Source: Callipepla californica brunnescens | Taxonomy: Eukaryota; Chordata; Aves; Galliformes; Odontophoridae | Assembly (NCBI GenBank): GCA_023055505.1 | Contig: JALIRH010000002.1 | Span: 41,830,233-41,894,232 of the forward strand | DNA: 64,000 nucleotides | Direction: 5' to 3' | In this document: one piece after another, positions 36,967 to 49,300 of the stretch | Layout: the number at the start of each line of letters is the position of its first letter | Position numbering within the stretch: the stretch's first letter is position 1 | Program-made: the position numbers and the translations under genes | The notes under the pieces: generated by a model | Told to the model about the DNA's origin: nothing | The model's input: the letters and a program-made list of their open reading frames with translations, nothing else | The model's database searches: none

Positions 36967-37089
36967 TACAAGTTCAACAACACTTCATAACAACACTTCC
37001 TCTGACAAATCTTGAGAAGAACACCTCCATCGACCATGGTACAAATGAGATCCTCAGTTCTGAAAAAACAGGAAGTCTCCAAGCTGCAG
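36967..37089 (+). CDS. Candidate internal coding exon, gene unknown
   Basis: The 123-bp stretch is bounded by near-consensus splice sites. Upstream is a pyrimidine-rich acceptor (TCTTTCTTCTTTTGCCCACAG) with a possible branch point CTGAT about 27 nt before the junction. Downstream is the donor GCTGCAG|GTAAAC. Exactly one of the three plus frames is open (the other two hit TAA or TGA), and it uses split codons at both edges, so the exon would be symmetric, phase 1-1, and could be skipped without a frameshift. The 40 full codons encode a polar peptide with an N-glycosylation sequon ('LEKNTSIDHGTNEILSSEKT'). Phase 1-1 exons are common in extracellular or juxtamembrane parts of cell-surface proteins. 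I do not recognise the protein, and no partner exon was found in the window. Transcript data would settle it. Confidence 0.32.
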
Positions 37090-40000
37090 GTAAACATTTT
37101 GTTCTCTGTTGCTTCCAACCCCTCCTGAAGTTCCCTATGATGATTGGAGGCTTTAGCTTAATTTGTTTTCTAACAAGATTTGTAAAAGAGCAAGATATTT
37201 GGGAATAAGGGTAAGAAGACAAAGGTGGATGAGATCCAAAATGAAAATAACAATGTTAATTGTGAGAAAGTAGCTGGAAAGGAAGAACAAGAAGTAATTC
37301 ACTGTCTAAGTGAGAGAAGGAGAGAACAAGAATTTGGATGGGGAAACTATTGGGAAATATAAAAACCAAAAGATGTATGAGGAAGGAGAAATGGAGGTGG
37401 TAAGATATTGTGGACCCAGTATACTGGAGGTGGATTTATTGGTGCTGAAGCAGGGACTTGAATGAATGAGGCATGTGAGAAGAATGGGAGGGGGAATAGA
37501 CAGAAAAGAACAGAGAATAGTCTTTAAATAAGAGAAAGTGTATCTTTGAAGTATTAGGGAAGCAAGGAAACAAATATTGAGGAAAGGCTGTTGAAAGATG
37601 TAGAAATTCAGAGACGCTGGCATTTTACCCAGAATCTGAGTTTGATAAGAATGAGGATAATACTCAAAACTTTGTCCATGTAAAAGCTAAAAGACTATAA
37701 ATATTTAAGGATCAGTGCCCTAAAAGAAAGTGCTTAGGACAATGTGCCACCAGCGTTGCTCTAGGGAAGAGGGTAAGTAAAATATCTACTCATAATGTGT
37801 GTAAAAAGCAGTGTTTTATCATGGGGAATTTTCATCTAAGTATCTTGTACAGCTAGTCTCATGCTGCCAATAATAAAATGTCCTTGGAATTTTTAAATGT
37901 TACAGATGACAGTTTCTTAAATCAAAAATTGCTGTATCCAGCCCTAGTGACTTTTAAATAGACTATATCTTGAAAGAGGGATTCATTAGTAGACCGAGTT
38001 TGGTAGTAACTTCAAAGCAGTGTGTTTTCTAACATGGTAACATTTGTTACAGGAAAATAGAATAAATCTCATTCTGGTAATATACATATTTGAATTTCGA
38101 ATGAATGAAGTTAAATTGAGATTCACAAACAGTTCATAAACATGAGTATTAACTCAGAACATTGAAGAACATTCTAGAAAAAAACAGTTTTCTAAATAAG
38201 GAAGGAAAATATGCAGCCGAAACATGTTCGGGAAGGGAGGAAAGAAAGGAATGCAATACTAAATTTCTCTTTTCTATTTATGTAGTATCATATGCATATC
38301 AGAAATTGAGTATTATAGAAAACCGGACAGTCAAATGACAAAATTGTAGCAACAGATCATTGATTTTAAGGAAAGGCTAATGTAGGAATTGTCTTTGGAT
38401 TGCAGAGGACTCTTTTCTCTCCAGCAAAAAGCACACAGCAAAATCTAGTAGATGGAAGTGGGAATAGAAAATTCTTAGTTATTGTTATTTACCACTGTTT
38501 TTTTTTTGTGTGTGTGTGAATTCTATATTAACGGAATGATTCAAAATTAAATATGGGTCTTTGTGTACTTTGAATACTGGCATATTTTATGGTTGTAAGC
38601 CTTCAGTGTAGCAGAGGTCATATTAGATGCACATAGTGGCCTCTTTTGAATTGCAATTGGTACAAAATTTTTATAAACGGGAGTTCTGTGACAAAAGAGG
38701 CAGCAGAGGAAGATATCGCTCCTTCTTTACAGTGAACAAATTTTGTTCAGCCAGAGGGTTGGAAGAATGGAAAAGGATGGAGTATGAGGTTAAGGAAAAA
38801 TAAATACAATTTGGAGAGGGCAGAAAAAGGGGAGGAGATAAGCATAGAGATAGGCAATGCTAACTTTAGGAGCTTGTGTGGTTGATAAGACTGTGGAGTT
38901 CATGACTGGAATAGAAAAGGAAACCTTAATAAACTCAGTGTTTGTTACTGAGCCCCAAAATGCGACTGGGACAAGTGTTATTCCGATAGCTTGGACAAGA
39001 TGCCAAGCAGAGGGCTGCAGGCTGAAAGTTGGCAGAAAGAAGTTTGACAGGCCAGGAGTGGTAATTTAAACAGGTGTTAAGTAGAGCTGATTGACCTCCT
39101 GAAAGTAACAGGATAAGAAGACTGTTCCCTGAGAGCTCAAGCAGAGCCAGCAGAGCTGCGCACTTGCTGGAGCCATGGTCCCTGGAGAAAAGATATTATG
39201 GTCAGAGAGGCAATGTGATTCTCTCTGCACTGGATTAGACTGCACTAGAAATATGTCGGAGAGAATGGCAAGATGAAAGATGGATGTACAGTTTGAAAAC
39301 ATTATTTATAGGCCAACCTGTCTAAGGCTGATGGGAAACAGCTAGAATGTTAGTCAAGATCAAGTGAAAGTGAGGCACTATGACAACGAGCAGGGGGTAT
39401 CAGCTCCCTGTGGGAACAGGGGCTATGGCTGTATTTCTCCTGTGCAGAGATTAACAAGGACTTTGGTTTTGAGTTTGAAACTATTACAAGTGACTAAGAA
39501 AAAGAAGAGCTAGGAGACTGAGAGGGAGGAAGATTTGTGTCTCAGGCAGGCAGACTGTGAGCACATTTTTTACAAATGACACCTGCTCTGAGCAAGTATG
39601 TTTCGGGGGGGGGGGGGGTCATGTCTCAGCCCAGTCCATTTTTTAACAAAAATGCAAAATTTATTTCTATAATGAGGACATGCTTATCTAATTTAATTAG
39701 GCTAATTACAGGTCTGTGTCAAATACAGGAGTGAAGCATTTGGAGGTGGGTAGAAGGCGTAGGAGTGGAAAGAGGGAAAAGTCCTTGTATGGAGCATCAC
39801 TTTTCACTCAGAAGATGACAGGAATCTGGGCAATACTGAATCTGATAATCATAATGTTACAGAAATCGTGCATGGCTGGGTGCTATGGTGCTCAGTATTG
39901 AAGACTTAGTAAACTGAGACATAGATTTTACTTGAATATAAATCACTGGAGAGAACGAATCTTCAGAGATATACGTTTCTTTCTATTGTTCCAAGGTCTT

Positions 40001-41139
40001 TTGGAAATGATCTTTGGCAGTGTTTTTGGAGTTGGGGACAGTGAAGGAAGGGAATAGAAAGGTTGGTGGTACAGAAACAGGAAGGGGGAGCTAAAAATAT
40101 ATGAGATTCAGGGTCGTAAGTCACAAACCAAGGTGAAATGAAAGAAGGAAAGAATAGTATTGCAGACAGAGACACTGAAAGCCATAATAAGATGATAAAT
40201 AAGAAATTACTGGATTATCTGTGGTTTCTGAAGGATCAGAACAGTGTTGGGAAGAAGAAGCCCCAAAGGAGAGCAAGTAGGATAGCAAGGCAGGGCAGGG
40301 TTTCTCCCTCTTAGTGGTTCCAAGCAGGGGATATGTCCTTCCTTTGAGAAGGGAGAGGCAGATGCTGGAACAAGTTGAGTGTCTCAAGTACATGACAGGA
40401 GTGATTTAAGTCAAGTTTCTATCACCACCGAAAATAACAATTGAACTAAATCCAAGATACTGACCTCTGCAAAGGTATTTACTGCATCCTGATGAAGACT
40501 GATAATGTAGCCATAAATACATCAAGTAGCTGGAAATTCACGGACGAGAAATATTAAGAACCCCTGAGGCTTTTCCTCTCTCACAGTGGGTAACGTATTT
40601 CAGTGAAATGTGAGAACAAAAAGATGATAACCCAGAAAGATTTATCTTCTTACTTGGGCTCTGTGTCGCATACCGAGCTTGGATTCACTTCAGTCAACAT
40701 TTTTGTGATATAGTGTTTCTTTGTAAAAAGAATTTTACCAAAGAGATTCAAATGGAAAATTATGCAATCAATATATCTGACTTTAAAAAAAAGCAATGGA
40801 ATAGTTAACTTTCTCATAACAAGTGTTATTTTGTGGCTGTCCTGGAGAATGAAAAGACATTTGCATTAAATCATTCTAAAACTATAACAGTGGAGGGTGC
40901 AGCCAATGTGAGCATTTTAATCTCATGAGAAAAGCATATTTTTTTCACGTTCGATTAAACAGGGAAGCTCAGATATGGTGAAGTCCTGGCTGCAAAAGGA
41001 AAGTGGCTTTAAAGTACAAGAGATTTCACCCAAGGAAAATACTCTTTGTGCCCAATATATTGGAGGGGATTATAAAAGAACTGTAAAAAGCCAGCCCCTC
41101 CCTTCTGGTACTTGGAAGTCTGAATAAGCAACCACAGCA
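37090..41139 (+). other. Long purine-skewed region, no gene seen
   Basis: The plus strand is conspicuously rich in G and A over much of 37.2-40.4 kb, for example GTGAGAGAAGGAGAGAACAA near 37311. Strand asymmetry of this kind can arise in transcribed introns or from old degenerate purine repeats. The minus frames here are pyrimidine-driven artefacts. The plus frame 38857-39069 (70 codons) has a sequon-containing stretch ('EPQNATGTSVIPIAWTRC') but no splice context. Confidence 0.45.
39605..39618 (+). repeat. Poly(G) run, 14 G
   Basis: Fourteen uninterrupted G. Such runs can form a G-quadruplex and are error-prone in sequencing. Confidence 0.85.
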
Positions 41140-41490
41140 ATGGGCCCCAGATCCTATAGCACTGCAACCCTTTTAGATCCACTTTCCAACCATTTAAGCA
41201 CCCGGACTTTCCTTGATAAAACTGTTATCTAAAACAGATTCTGAACCCTCCCACCTCCCAGTCTCATTCTGAATTATATTCCTGCGCTGAAAGGTGTTAA
41301 TAGCCATAGTCAAGTGGGACTTTGATCTGTGGATAATCAACAGACTTGAAGCAGACGGGTGTGCTAATTGCACAGGCTGCCACACCACACAGATGGGTGT
41401 GATAATAACCCAGGCTGTGAGAAAGGATGCAATAAGTTTTGTAGTTTTGATAACTGGAAATAATTGAAGCTTGTGTCTCATAGTTTGCAT
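41140..41490. promoter_or_regulatory. Candidate enhancer with T-box, NKX and TCF/LEF-like sites
   Basis: Within 50 bp there are an AGGTGTTA T-box-like half site (41292-41299), TCAAGTG resembling an NK-2 homeodomain site (41310-41316), CTTTGATC resembling TCF/LEF (41320-41327) and GATAATCA (41332-41339). Further right are GCTAATTGCAC and GGTGTGATAATAACC. Composition is balanced compared with the flanks, and the 98-codon minus frame has no recognisable family. This fits a developmental enhancer, but each motif alone is common by chance. It is a hypothesis for alignment and reporter data. Confidence 0.25.
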
Positions 41491-41939
41491 GGCAAAGAAG
41501 CTAATCTGTTTGTAAGCTCAAAGGCAAAAAGGTTTATGGGGCAAACTGTGTGGAGGATGATGAGGACAGAGGAAGCTGCAACACGTTCTGAAGAAGCCAA
41601 GTTCTAAGACGCGGAAAGAAAAACTGAAAAAATGACTCAACAGGCTTGGAAGTTAATCATACAACCTTTTTATCCCCTAAGTAGCAGAACCTAGAGTGAA
41701 TTCCTCAAAATGTCCTGAATTGCTATTGAATGCACAGTCAAAGCTGTCCAACAGCAGAATAGCAACTGTTTATTTACCTATTTAAATTACTTCCAACATG
41801 AATTATACATCTGAGGCAGGTTTCTGTCCTGAAGAACTCAATGAAATATTCTTGTTAAGGAATTTTGTTAAAAGAGTAACATAACATATTAATTTCAGGG
41901 TTAATAATATATAAAATAAAATAATGCTTTATTTTTTGA

Positions 41940-42015
41940 TAATTTGTCTTATTAATGAATAATTTGTCTTAGTTCCGAATAAGTAGATAAAGTTTATGTA
42001 TAACATAAACTTTAT
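41940..42015. repeat. 20-bp spaced duplication plus 13-bp-arm hairpin
   Basis: TAATTTGTCTTA occurs at 41940-41951 and 41960-41971 (20-bp period). Just downstream, ATAAAGTTTATGT (41987-41999) and ACATAAACTTTAT (42003-42015) form perfect 13-bp inverted arms around a 3-nt loop. A stable AT-rich stem-loop; not a recognised transposon end or miRNA. Confidence 0.85.
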
Positions 42016-43279
42016 GTGGTATGCCCCACTGGTGAATCAAAATTTCATTAGAGACTTAAGAAACTGGAATATTTAGGACAAAAATGAGCAAGAGCTTACT
42101 GTGGTTAATATAAATGTGATGCTGACAGCACTCTTCTGATTTTACCACTACTGAAACAGAACTTCTGAAAGTGATTAAAACAAATTTAAGGCAACGTGCA
42201 GAGATGGGAATAAGAAAGATATTCATACTTTGAAACTTCCTTGCCATTGGGGTTTCAGTGGAAATTCTCACTCCACAAACTTAGGCTAATATCTCTTTCT
42301 TGTGAAAGACAGAAGGACGTGAATGTTGCTGAGTGTGTGCATCATCTCAGTGCCGTGAGGACCAGATAAGCTCTTCAAGACAAGTAAACAAATTGTTTTG
42401 TGAAGTAAGCACACATGAGCATTATTATCCTTGGAAGCTGCATTAGATTTTCAAATGCTTCACTTTGTTAGCTGTATCAGTGCTTGGCAGTCTGAAAAAT
42501 TTGTTAGAGAGAATCTCTACATTAGGAAGGGAGAACAAAGAGATTGGCAAAATTTTAAATACGAGTGGATTCCCTTTGATTAGAAAGCTGGACTAGTTCT
42601 AAGGGAAAAACAAAGCTTAGTTTTCCTGCTATATGGAACACATTTAAATGTATAAAACTGATTGAATTTGCAAAAATCCTATTATATATAATAATCCACT
42701 ATATAAATTTGTAATATATTTTAAACAAACAATTTTACTTGGTTGATTACTCTGCTTTTTTTTATTCACAAAGAAAATATAAAGGAAGATTGAACAATTC
42801 AGAAATAAAGGATTTATTGCAGATTTTATCCTTGGATAGCTTTATCTCAAATGGCTCTGCCTTTATGCTTTTACCAATCCTGCAACATAGACAGACTGCT
42901 AGTCCTGGGTAACAAGTATTTAGACTGGGACCAGCGGCGTTGGGGTTTTAGAGTGCAGTATGAAACACGGTTCTACTCAGCATTTTGAAGTGTGTGGAGA
43001 GAGATGAAAATAGGGGCAAAGGGAGACTTGAGTGTGTCTATTTCTTGAGTGTTTTAATCATTGCCATTTGTCTTAATGTGGTTGGTTCTTTATGTGCTTT
43101 TTTAACGTAAAGGAGTGGGTGATACTTTAAAAGATAAAGTGAAAATTACATCTTTCCTTTGCCATATTAGATGCCTAGAACTATCTAGAATGAGCAGAAA
43201 ACCTGCACTGGATGGAGAGGAGCCCCAGGGCCTTCTGCCCGGGGAGATGTAAATTGTAAAGATGGATCCTATATGGAAA
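42016..43279. other. Unique AT-rich DNA, no gene seen
   Basis: Nothing coding recognised. The last 90 bases (43190-43279) may be CR1 sequence too diverged to call. Confidence 0.5.
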
Positions 43280-43504
43280 TTTATGTTTGATGTTAGGTGG
43301 AACTTCTTCACGCCAAGGGCGGTGAGGTGCTGGCACAGCTGCCCAGGGAAGCTGTGGGTGCCCCATCCCTGGAGGTTCTCAAGGCCAGGTTGGATGGGGC
43401 CCTGAGAAGCTGAGCTGCTGGGCGGCAGTCCTGCCTACAGAATGGGGTGGGACTAGGTGGGCTTTAAGGTCCTTTTCAACCCAAGCCATTCTATAGTTCT
43501 ATGA
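43280..43504 (+). mobile_element. CR1 LINE 3' end, plus orientation
   Basis: Clear CR1 clauses in order: GATGTTAGGTGGAACTTCTT, TGGCACAGCTGCCCAGGGAA, CCATCCCTGGAGGTTCTCAA, AGGCCAGGTTGGATGGGGCC, GGCTTTAAGGTCCTTTTCAA and a final CCATTCTATAGTTCTATGA. It is close to the consensus with CpG-rich bases still present, so among the younger repeats in the window. 5'-truncated, non-coding. Confidence 0.95.
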
Positions 43505-46185
43505 AGCTTGATATGATCAGCCCTGTAGAGGCACGAATAGCACCTTATTGCTAGTCTTGACATTTCTAGTAATTCTTCATACTTTCAGAAGTCATTAAAT
43601 AAGACCACCATTAGCACAGTCCATGATAGCCAGCTCTTGTACAGCAGATCAAGCCGCAGCTCAGCTATATATGTGCCCTTTTGAATGCTTTCAAAATCTG
43701 GGGGCAAATCTCCAACTTCCTGATTACAGAAATAAAGCGACAAACACATGGGAAATATTCTTACAGAGGCCCTCACCCATGCCAGGCTGCTGCCCTTGAC
43801 TTTTTGACTGAGGGACAGCTGCTGTGCTACCTGTTGCCAGACTGTATTTCACCCTGTGCTTCTTCCCGTGTCTGGCAGTAGGTGCTAGGAAGAGGATGCT
43901 TAGTTCATTTCAGAGACTGTCATAAAAACTGAAAGGTACCTTCTTGTGCACTATTGTGTTTACCTTGCTCATGCCAGCATTCTTTGCTGCTCTCAGCAGC
44001 TACAGACCTGCAGAGAGGGGGAAAAGCCTGTGTAGAAGCTGAGCTTTTATCACATCACTGGAGCATATTATATAAAACCTGGTAAAAATAACTTGTTAAA
44101 ATGTACCCAACAGGTAGAAAAATATCCCAGATCATTTATTCAGACCTCATTTTGTGATCAAGTCATTTTTTGTAAAATCTCTGGCAGTATTTGAATTTGG
44201 TTACAGTAGAGCTAACATTTCATCCTCATTTATGGCTCTTCCCTGCTTCATACATTCTGTCTGAGCCCAATAAGAAAGAACAAAATCAGAAATTTGAGCA
44301 GGCTGGCACCCCTCTTGCTGCTTCCCATGCAGGTACTTATTCCAGGCAGCCACTCTGCGCAGTGCTTGCATTGCTAACACCTTCATGCCCACACGGAGTA
44401 GGGTTTGCTGGGCTCCTGACTTTCAACAGGCTGCGTTAGGAGGATGCGAGTGACACCTAGTGTTTTAAATAAGGCATATAAAAACGCCAGGAAACCCTTA
44501 TGGTTTGGTTTTTAGAGGTGGTGCTGCAAGGGGCAATGCATTCAGGCATGGCATCTCCCAGGCTTGGGGACGTGGGGAAGAGAGGCGAGATGGTCAGCAG
44601 GGTGCACAGTGTCCTCTGTTCTATGCAGTGTACTCTTCACTAGCTAAGGAACTTAACTGCCACTGGGGTGTGTATGCTGAAATGCCATCAGGTCATGGAT
44701 TCGGCATACACGTATCTAAACTAATTGCAGTGGGAGTGGTGTGGGAGGTGTTGCACTATAGTTGAATTTGAACAAGGAAGGAAAGACAGCCTCTGAAAGC
44801 AGGATTACAATAAATCCGAAAATAAAATTCTCACTTATCAAGCTGAAAGCTGGTGACACACTGCCCAGATTCAAAGGAAAGGAAAAGAATATTTCAAGGA
44901 TGCTGGATATCGCACAGCAACAATATTACAAGCTGATGAATTCAGTGTTCCTACAAGTAACCCTTGCAGTTAAGCAGCTTTTTTTTTTCTTCTTCTTTTT
45001 AAATGTTGGGTTTATTAAAATTTCTGTTTCTAAAAATAAGGGTAAAATGGATTGTGAGATCATAAACTGCATAAAAACAGATGTATGCTTAACCTCAAAC
45101 AACAGTTAAAGTTAGCATATGAATAACTAATCATCATTGCAAGTATTTTAAGACATGATTAATATAAAAATACCATAATTTTGGTGGTAGAAATAGAACA
45201 TTTGCTTGAACTAAATGCAGGTGTACGACATTTCTATCTCTTTTGATATTTACCATATTCAAGTAAAAGGTAGTAATAGAATTAGATCAAGTGAAAAAGT
45301 TGCTATAACATTAGCAAAATGGGAAAGCTTTCATTACAAAGAATCCAGACCAAAGTTTAAGGCTGCTGTGGCTCCCACAGACTCACACACATCCATACAT
45401 GATTAGATTACCTCAAGGCTTCAGAGATGTGAAGTATTCCTGAATCAGAGGCGAGCTATAGATCTGGTGTCTTAGATTAGATGAGCCTAATATCTTTAGT
45501 GCTTTGAAAGTCATATAAAGTCACTAGAGACTTCTTGAATTACCTTTTGGAATAAATTCAGCATCTGTGTTGTCTGATAAAAGAGTGACACAGGTGTCTG
45601 AAGTTTCTGAAGGCAGAGAGCGTCAGTGGAGGTCGTTTGACGAAGATCATGGGACACAACAGGAAATGACTAAGATGATTCAAAAAGGTCCACCTGAGGA
45701 AAGCTGTTTCAGGGACATAAGGTGAACTATTCTTTTCCTGAAGGAAAGCGATGCTGCTGTATTAGTGTAATATTTTATTTTAGATTGCCACTGGGAAACT
45801 GTTCATTGTGAGTTAAGGCAAGTTTAGTGGAAGAGTACTTGAAAATGCAAGGGCATAAGTTAAGTATATTCCATCAATACTACTCAAACGGAGAAGAAAA
45901 CAAGCTACTACAGGAATTAACATACTGTATGGATAAATAATTAAGGCAACTCTGCCTGTTCTGAATGGGAGAGGCCTCTTGGAGTGGCTGTTCTGGGCAC
46001 TGAATTTCAGCAGCAGCATAAGGAAATCCAAAACACATCCGTAAACACTCCTCACAGAGAACCAAGTGATATTTTAAAAGTCTTATTTTTTGTATGACTC
46101 TTAATTATCAGAGATACTGCATGGATAAGGGTAGGTACTTCTGGGTGAGTGAAGGAATAGATAGAAATTCTCACTGGGTCTGTAC
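43505..46185. other. Unique DNA with T-rich tract, no gene seen
   Basis: T-rich tract at about 44979-45001 with C interruptions. Frames at 44191-44439, 44505-44765 and 44762-45109 (+) have no family resemblance. Confidence 0.5.
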
Positions 46186-46330
46186 CTAACAGCCATAATG
46201 GATTCTTGTTTACTATGTGCTTCGTTTGGATTGACAGGAGCAGGAACGAAAAAAATGCCGTCAGGTCCATAGTCATTATATTTCTGTAGGGTTCCTTCAT
46301 TTTGATTACTGCGTTTACTATAATCATTTT
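46186..46330 (-). CDS. Candidate minus-strand coding exon, gene unknown
   Basis: On the minus strand a 96-codon frame (46101-46391) includes a stretch with protein-like composition: 'NDYSKRSNQNEGTLQK', then 'YNDYGPDGIFFVPAPVNPNE' and 'AHSKQESIMAVR'. It ends at a good donor, GCTGTTAG|GTACAG (junction at 46186/46185). A possible acceptor is CTGATTTTTTTTCGGTACCAAG|AAAATG (junction at 46331/46330), with CTGAT as branch point, although AAG before the junction is a weak acceptor. The exon would be 145 nt, phase 1 to phase 2. About four CpGs survive inside it in otherwise AT-rich DNA. I do not recognise the product. A different minus frame is also open over part of it, so chance or a conserved non-coding element remains possible. 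Confidence 0.28.
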
Positions 46331-49300
46331 CTTGGTACCGAAAAAAAATCAGCAGTTTTCTACAATTCAAGCAACAGTATGATACCTCCAAATTAGTAAC
46401 ACGCTCACAAGCTTTTGTTAAAGTGATGGTGACGCCTATTGAGTTCTAATGAGCAATATTATTATGCTTGCTATAAATAATTACTCTCATTAGCCGTGTT
46501 CTTGACCACAAATCATCAGAGAAAGTTGCAGCAAACTCCAGGTCTTCACACATAGTAGCACTGATTTATTGTCTTACCTTCTTCATCTAATTGAAGAGTG
46601 GTACAAGAAGAGTTTGTATGCTTTGATTTTGTTCTTTCTTTGTTATTTTCTGCGTAACTTTTGAGTCTGACTCTAGTGACTTTGGGAATGGAACAGAACA
46701 GTTTTCTGGTAAAGAGAGTAATACATTTTTTTTAAGAGTTAGACAGCCGAGAGATCTTAAATTGAGGATGCTGTTCCAGGTAACTTATTCTCCCCATTTG
46801 CTATGCAGAGGTATTGGTGCTCATCTGGCCAGATTCAGGAAGAAAATTAAACTGGTGTTACTCCTTCACATCACTGGGAGATCAAATGCACGTGTTTGCC
46901 AGTGAAGGGAGTGAACAGAGATGCAGCTGGGGAGGGGTTGGGAAGAGGAGGGAAGGCAGAGCCATTGCACTTCCAAAGCTACTGTGAAACCACAGCCACA
47001 GAAAAGCTGTAGAATGTAGAACTGGGATGGCATAATGCAGTCACTATTCTGACATTTTGCCATATAAAAAAAGAGCTAGCACCCATCCCTAAGAGTAATC
47101 AGCTGCTTACGCATGAGGGTTGGGAAACAATCAAAGCGAACTAAAATGAAGTAATTACATTAACTGCACTTGTAGTCACTCACAATTCACTGTGTGCAGG
47201 TTGTATGAAGGCACAGACTTCACAAAGCTCTTTCTTGGTTCATGAAAATTATGGCATAGCTTCTGTATTTCTCCAAAAAGATGATGACAAATAAGATTCT
47301 TAAGAATTAAAAATATTTGGGGCTTTTGGACTTTAAGGGGGAACAGGTAAGAAATTCATTTCTAACATATGCTTATTCTGACAGCATCACTTCTATTTGC
47401 ACTTAATTGGCTGCTGAATGGCTGTTTCCATGACAGCACAGCAAATATACAGTATGGGCACTATAAACACTGATAAATAACGGATCATTAGACTTCATGG
47501 AGAGTTCTTCCCTACTTTGTACCTGCTTTTTACATTTGTCAGGCAGACAACACATAAACAACAATCCATGTCGCCAAGATAAGAGATGTCTGAGTTCCAA
47601 GGCCCCTGCGTGCTACAAGCCAGCAGTTGCTGCCTTTGAAAGTAGGTCAAATACCAGCTTTAAACTATGTCAGATTACCTTTCCTAACAGTTAACATGGT
47701 AACTACTGTGAATTAATGCACAATATTGTGTCTTACCTACCCTTGTCAAAACAGCCCTAAGCTCCTACTAAGCAACAGTGCTTTTGAGATGGAAGTGCCT
47801 TCTCCTGACATACTAAGATTTTTCCAGACACACTGTCTGATAGAGGGAAACTCCTATAGAAAACAAATGTTCTCTGCTCTGGGGTTCACCATGCACTCTG
47901 TTTGGAAAAGCGTTGGGATCACTCATTCTACTGAAAGCCAACAAAGTGGGCACTCTGTGAGTGGGAGATGAAAGTGAAGGTGATGGCTGCCATATGCAAG
48001 GTAACCCTGGTGCCCTGAATAGTGTTTAACCAAGATCATTTCTATTTCAACCTTGAAACATACAAAGAGAGGAGAAACAAACCTGTTTAAATGTTGTTGC
48101 TTGGAGTAACAGCAGTTGAGGCATTCCTTTTTCAAAGGAGGTCTGATAGAACTAGATGTGTCCTAGCGCAAAATTCAGAAACTTCTGTTTTGCAAGAACT
48201 TAGATTAGCATTGCAGAAAGAGATCAAATCTTTTCCCTCTCAAAATCAATGACAGTTTTGCCAAGAACTTAAGGGAAAGCAGAATTTTATTCTTGTTCTG
48301 TTGCTTTTTATGGTAATTCCCTGTTCTAATGAAACCAGAAGAGGCAGTGTTGAATAAAATATTAAAATAAGAATAATTTTCTGCTTGTTTAGACAATCTG
48401 GAATGCAGGCTGAAACAGAAAGGATGTTTGGCTGCTCCCAGGTTTTGTGTCAAGATTTTCTGTTCTTTGCCATATACCAAACATGTATGGTATGTTTAAA
48501 TTTTCTAAAAAGTAGATGCTTTCTGCTGTATCCTAGCTGAGACAGCCAAATCTTTGTTACCACTGTTTGTGTAAGAAAATAATGTACCTCAAATGAGTCC
48601 CTTAGTCTTCTATTGATCAGACTTTGAGCATATGCTTCAATGTACATTTGTTTTGGAGGCAGGTTTGGCTCAGCAAGCCTTCATATATTTGCACCTCCGA
48701 TCAGACCCCATCCCTGCTTCTCCAATCAATTCGCCAAGGCACAAGTTAAGATACTTTGTAAGACTGCATGTTTAATCAAGCTAGAGATCTGAACATAGCA
48801 TTTATTGGCTTTCTCTTTTTAAACAACTGTTTCGTATAATCTCATCAATTACTAGCATTTGCGAATCTCAGAAATTTCAGTATATGTCTAGTCATCATTT
48901 GAGAAACCTGTTTCCCATAAAGGTAACTTAAGTCATACTGAAGATATCAATGCACTCAAAGACTATTAATTTTCTGGAGTTTGTCTATATTGTGAAACCA
49001 AGTAGCTTTAGAGGAATTTGTTGATAATTATCCCCCTTTTCTCAGGAAGAAAGGTTTTTAGTGATAATACTCCACAGGAAAGTTTACTTTGCTCACTTTT
49101 GCAGACTATATGTCTCCCACAGAAGACCAAAGATCATCTCTGTTCTCTCCTGAACAACACAGTGGTTGTTATAAATCAACAGGGCTTTTTTTTCGTGTTT
49201 TCTTTTTTTTTTTTCCTGCAGCTGAAATGTGACCGATAACTTTCATACCCTGGCACTGGAACTTTTTCACTGCACTGGCACCCAGGGTAATACTGTGTAA

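Noticed and set aside
37306..37623. 105-codon minus-strand ORF
   Set aside because: Pyrimidine-rich antisense of the purine-skewed region; composition artefact.
49222..49287. Exon-like segment between TTTCCTGCAG and a GGTAATAC donor-like site
   Set aside because: All three frames contain stops within the segment; at most a non-coding exon, with no other support.
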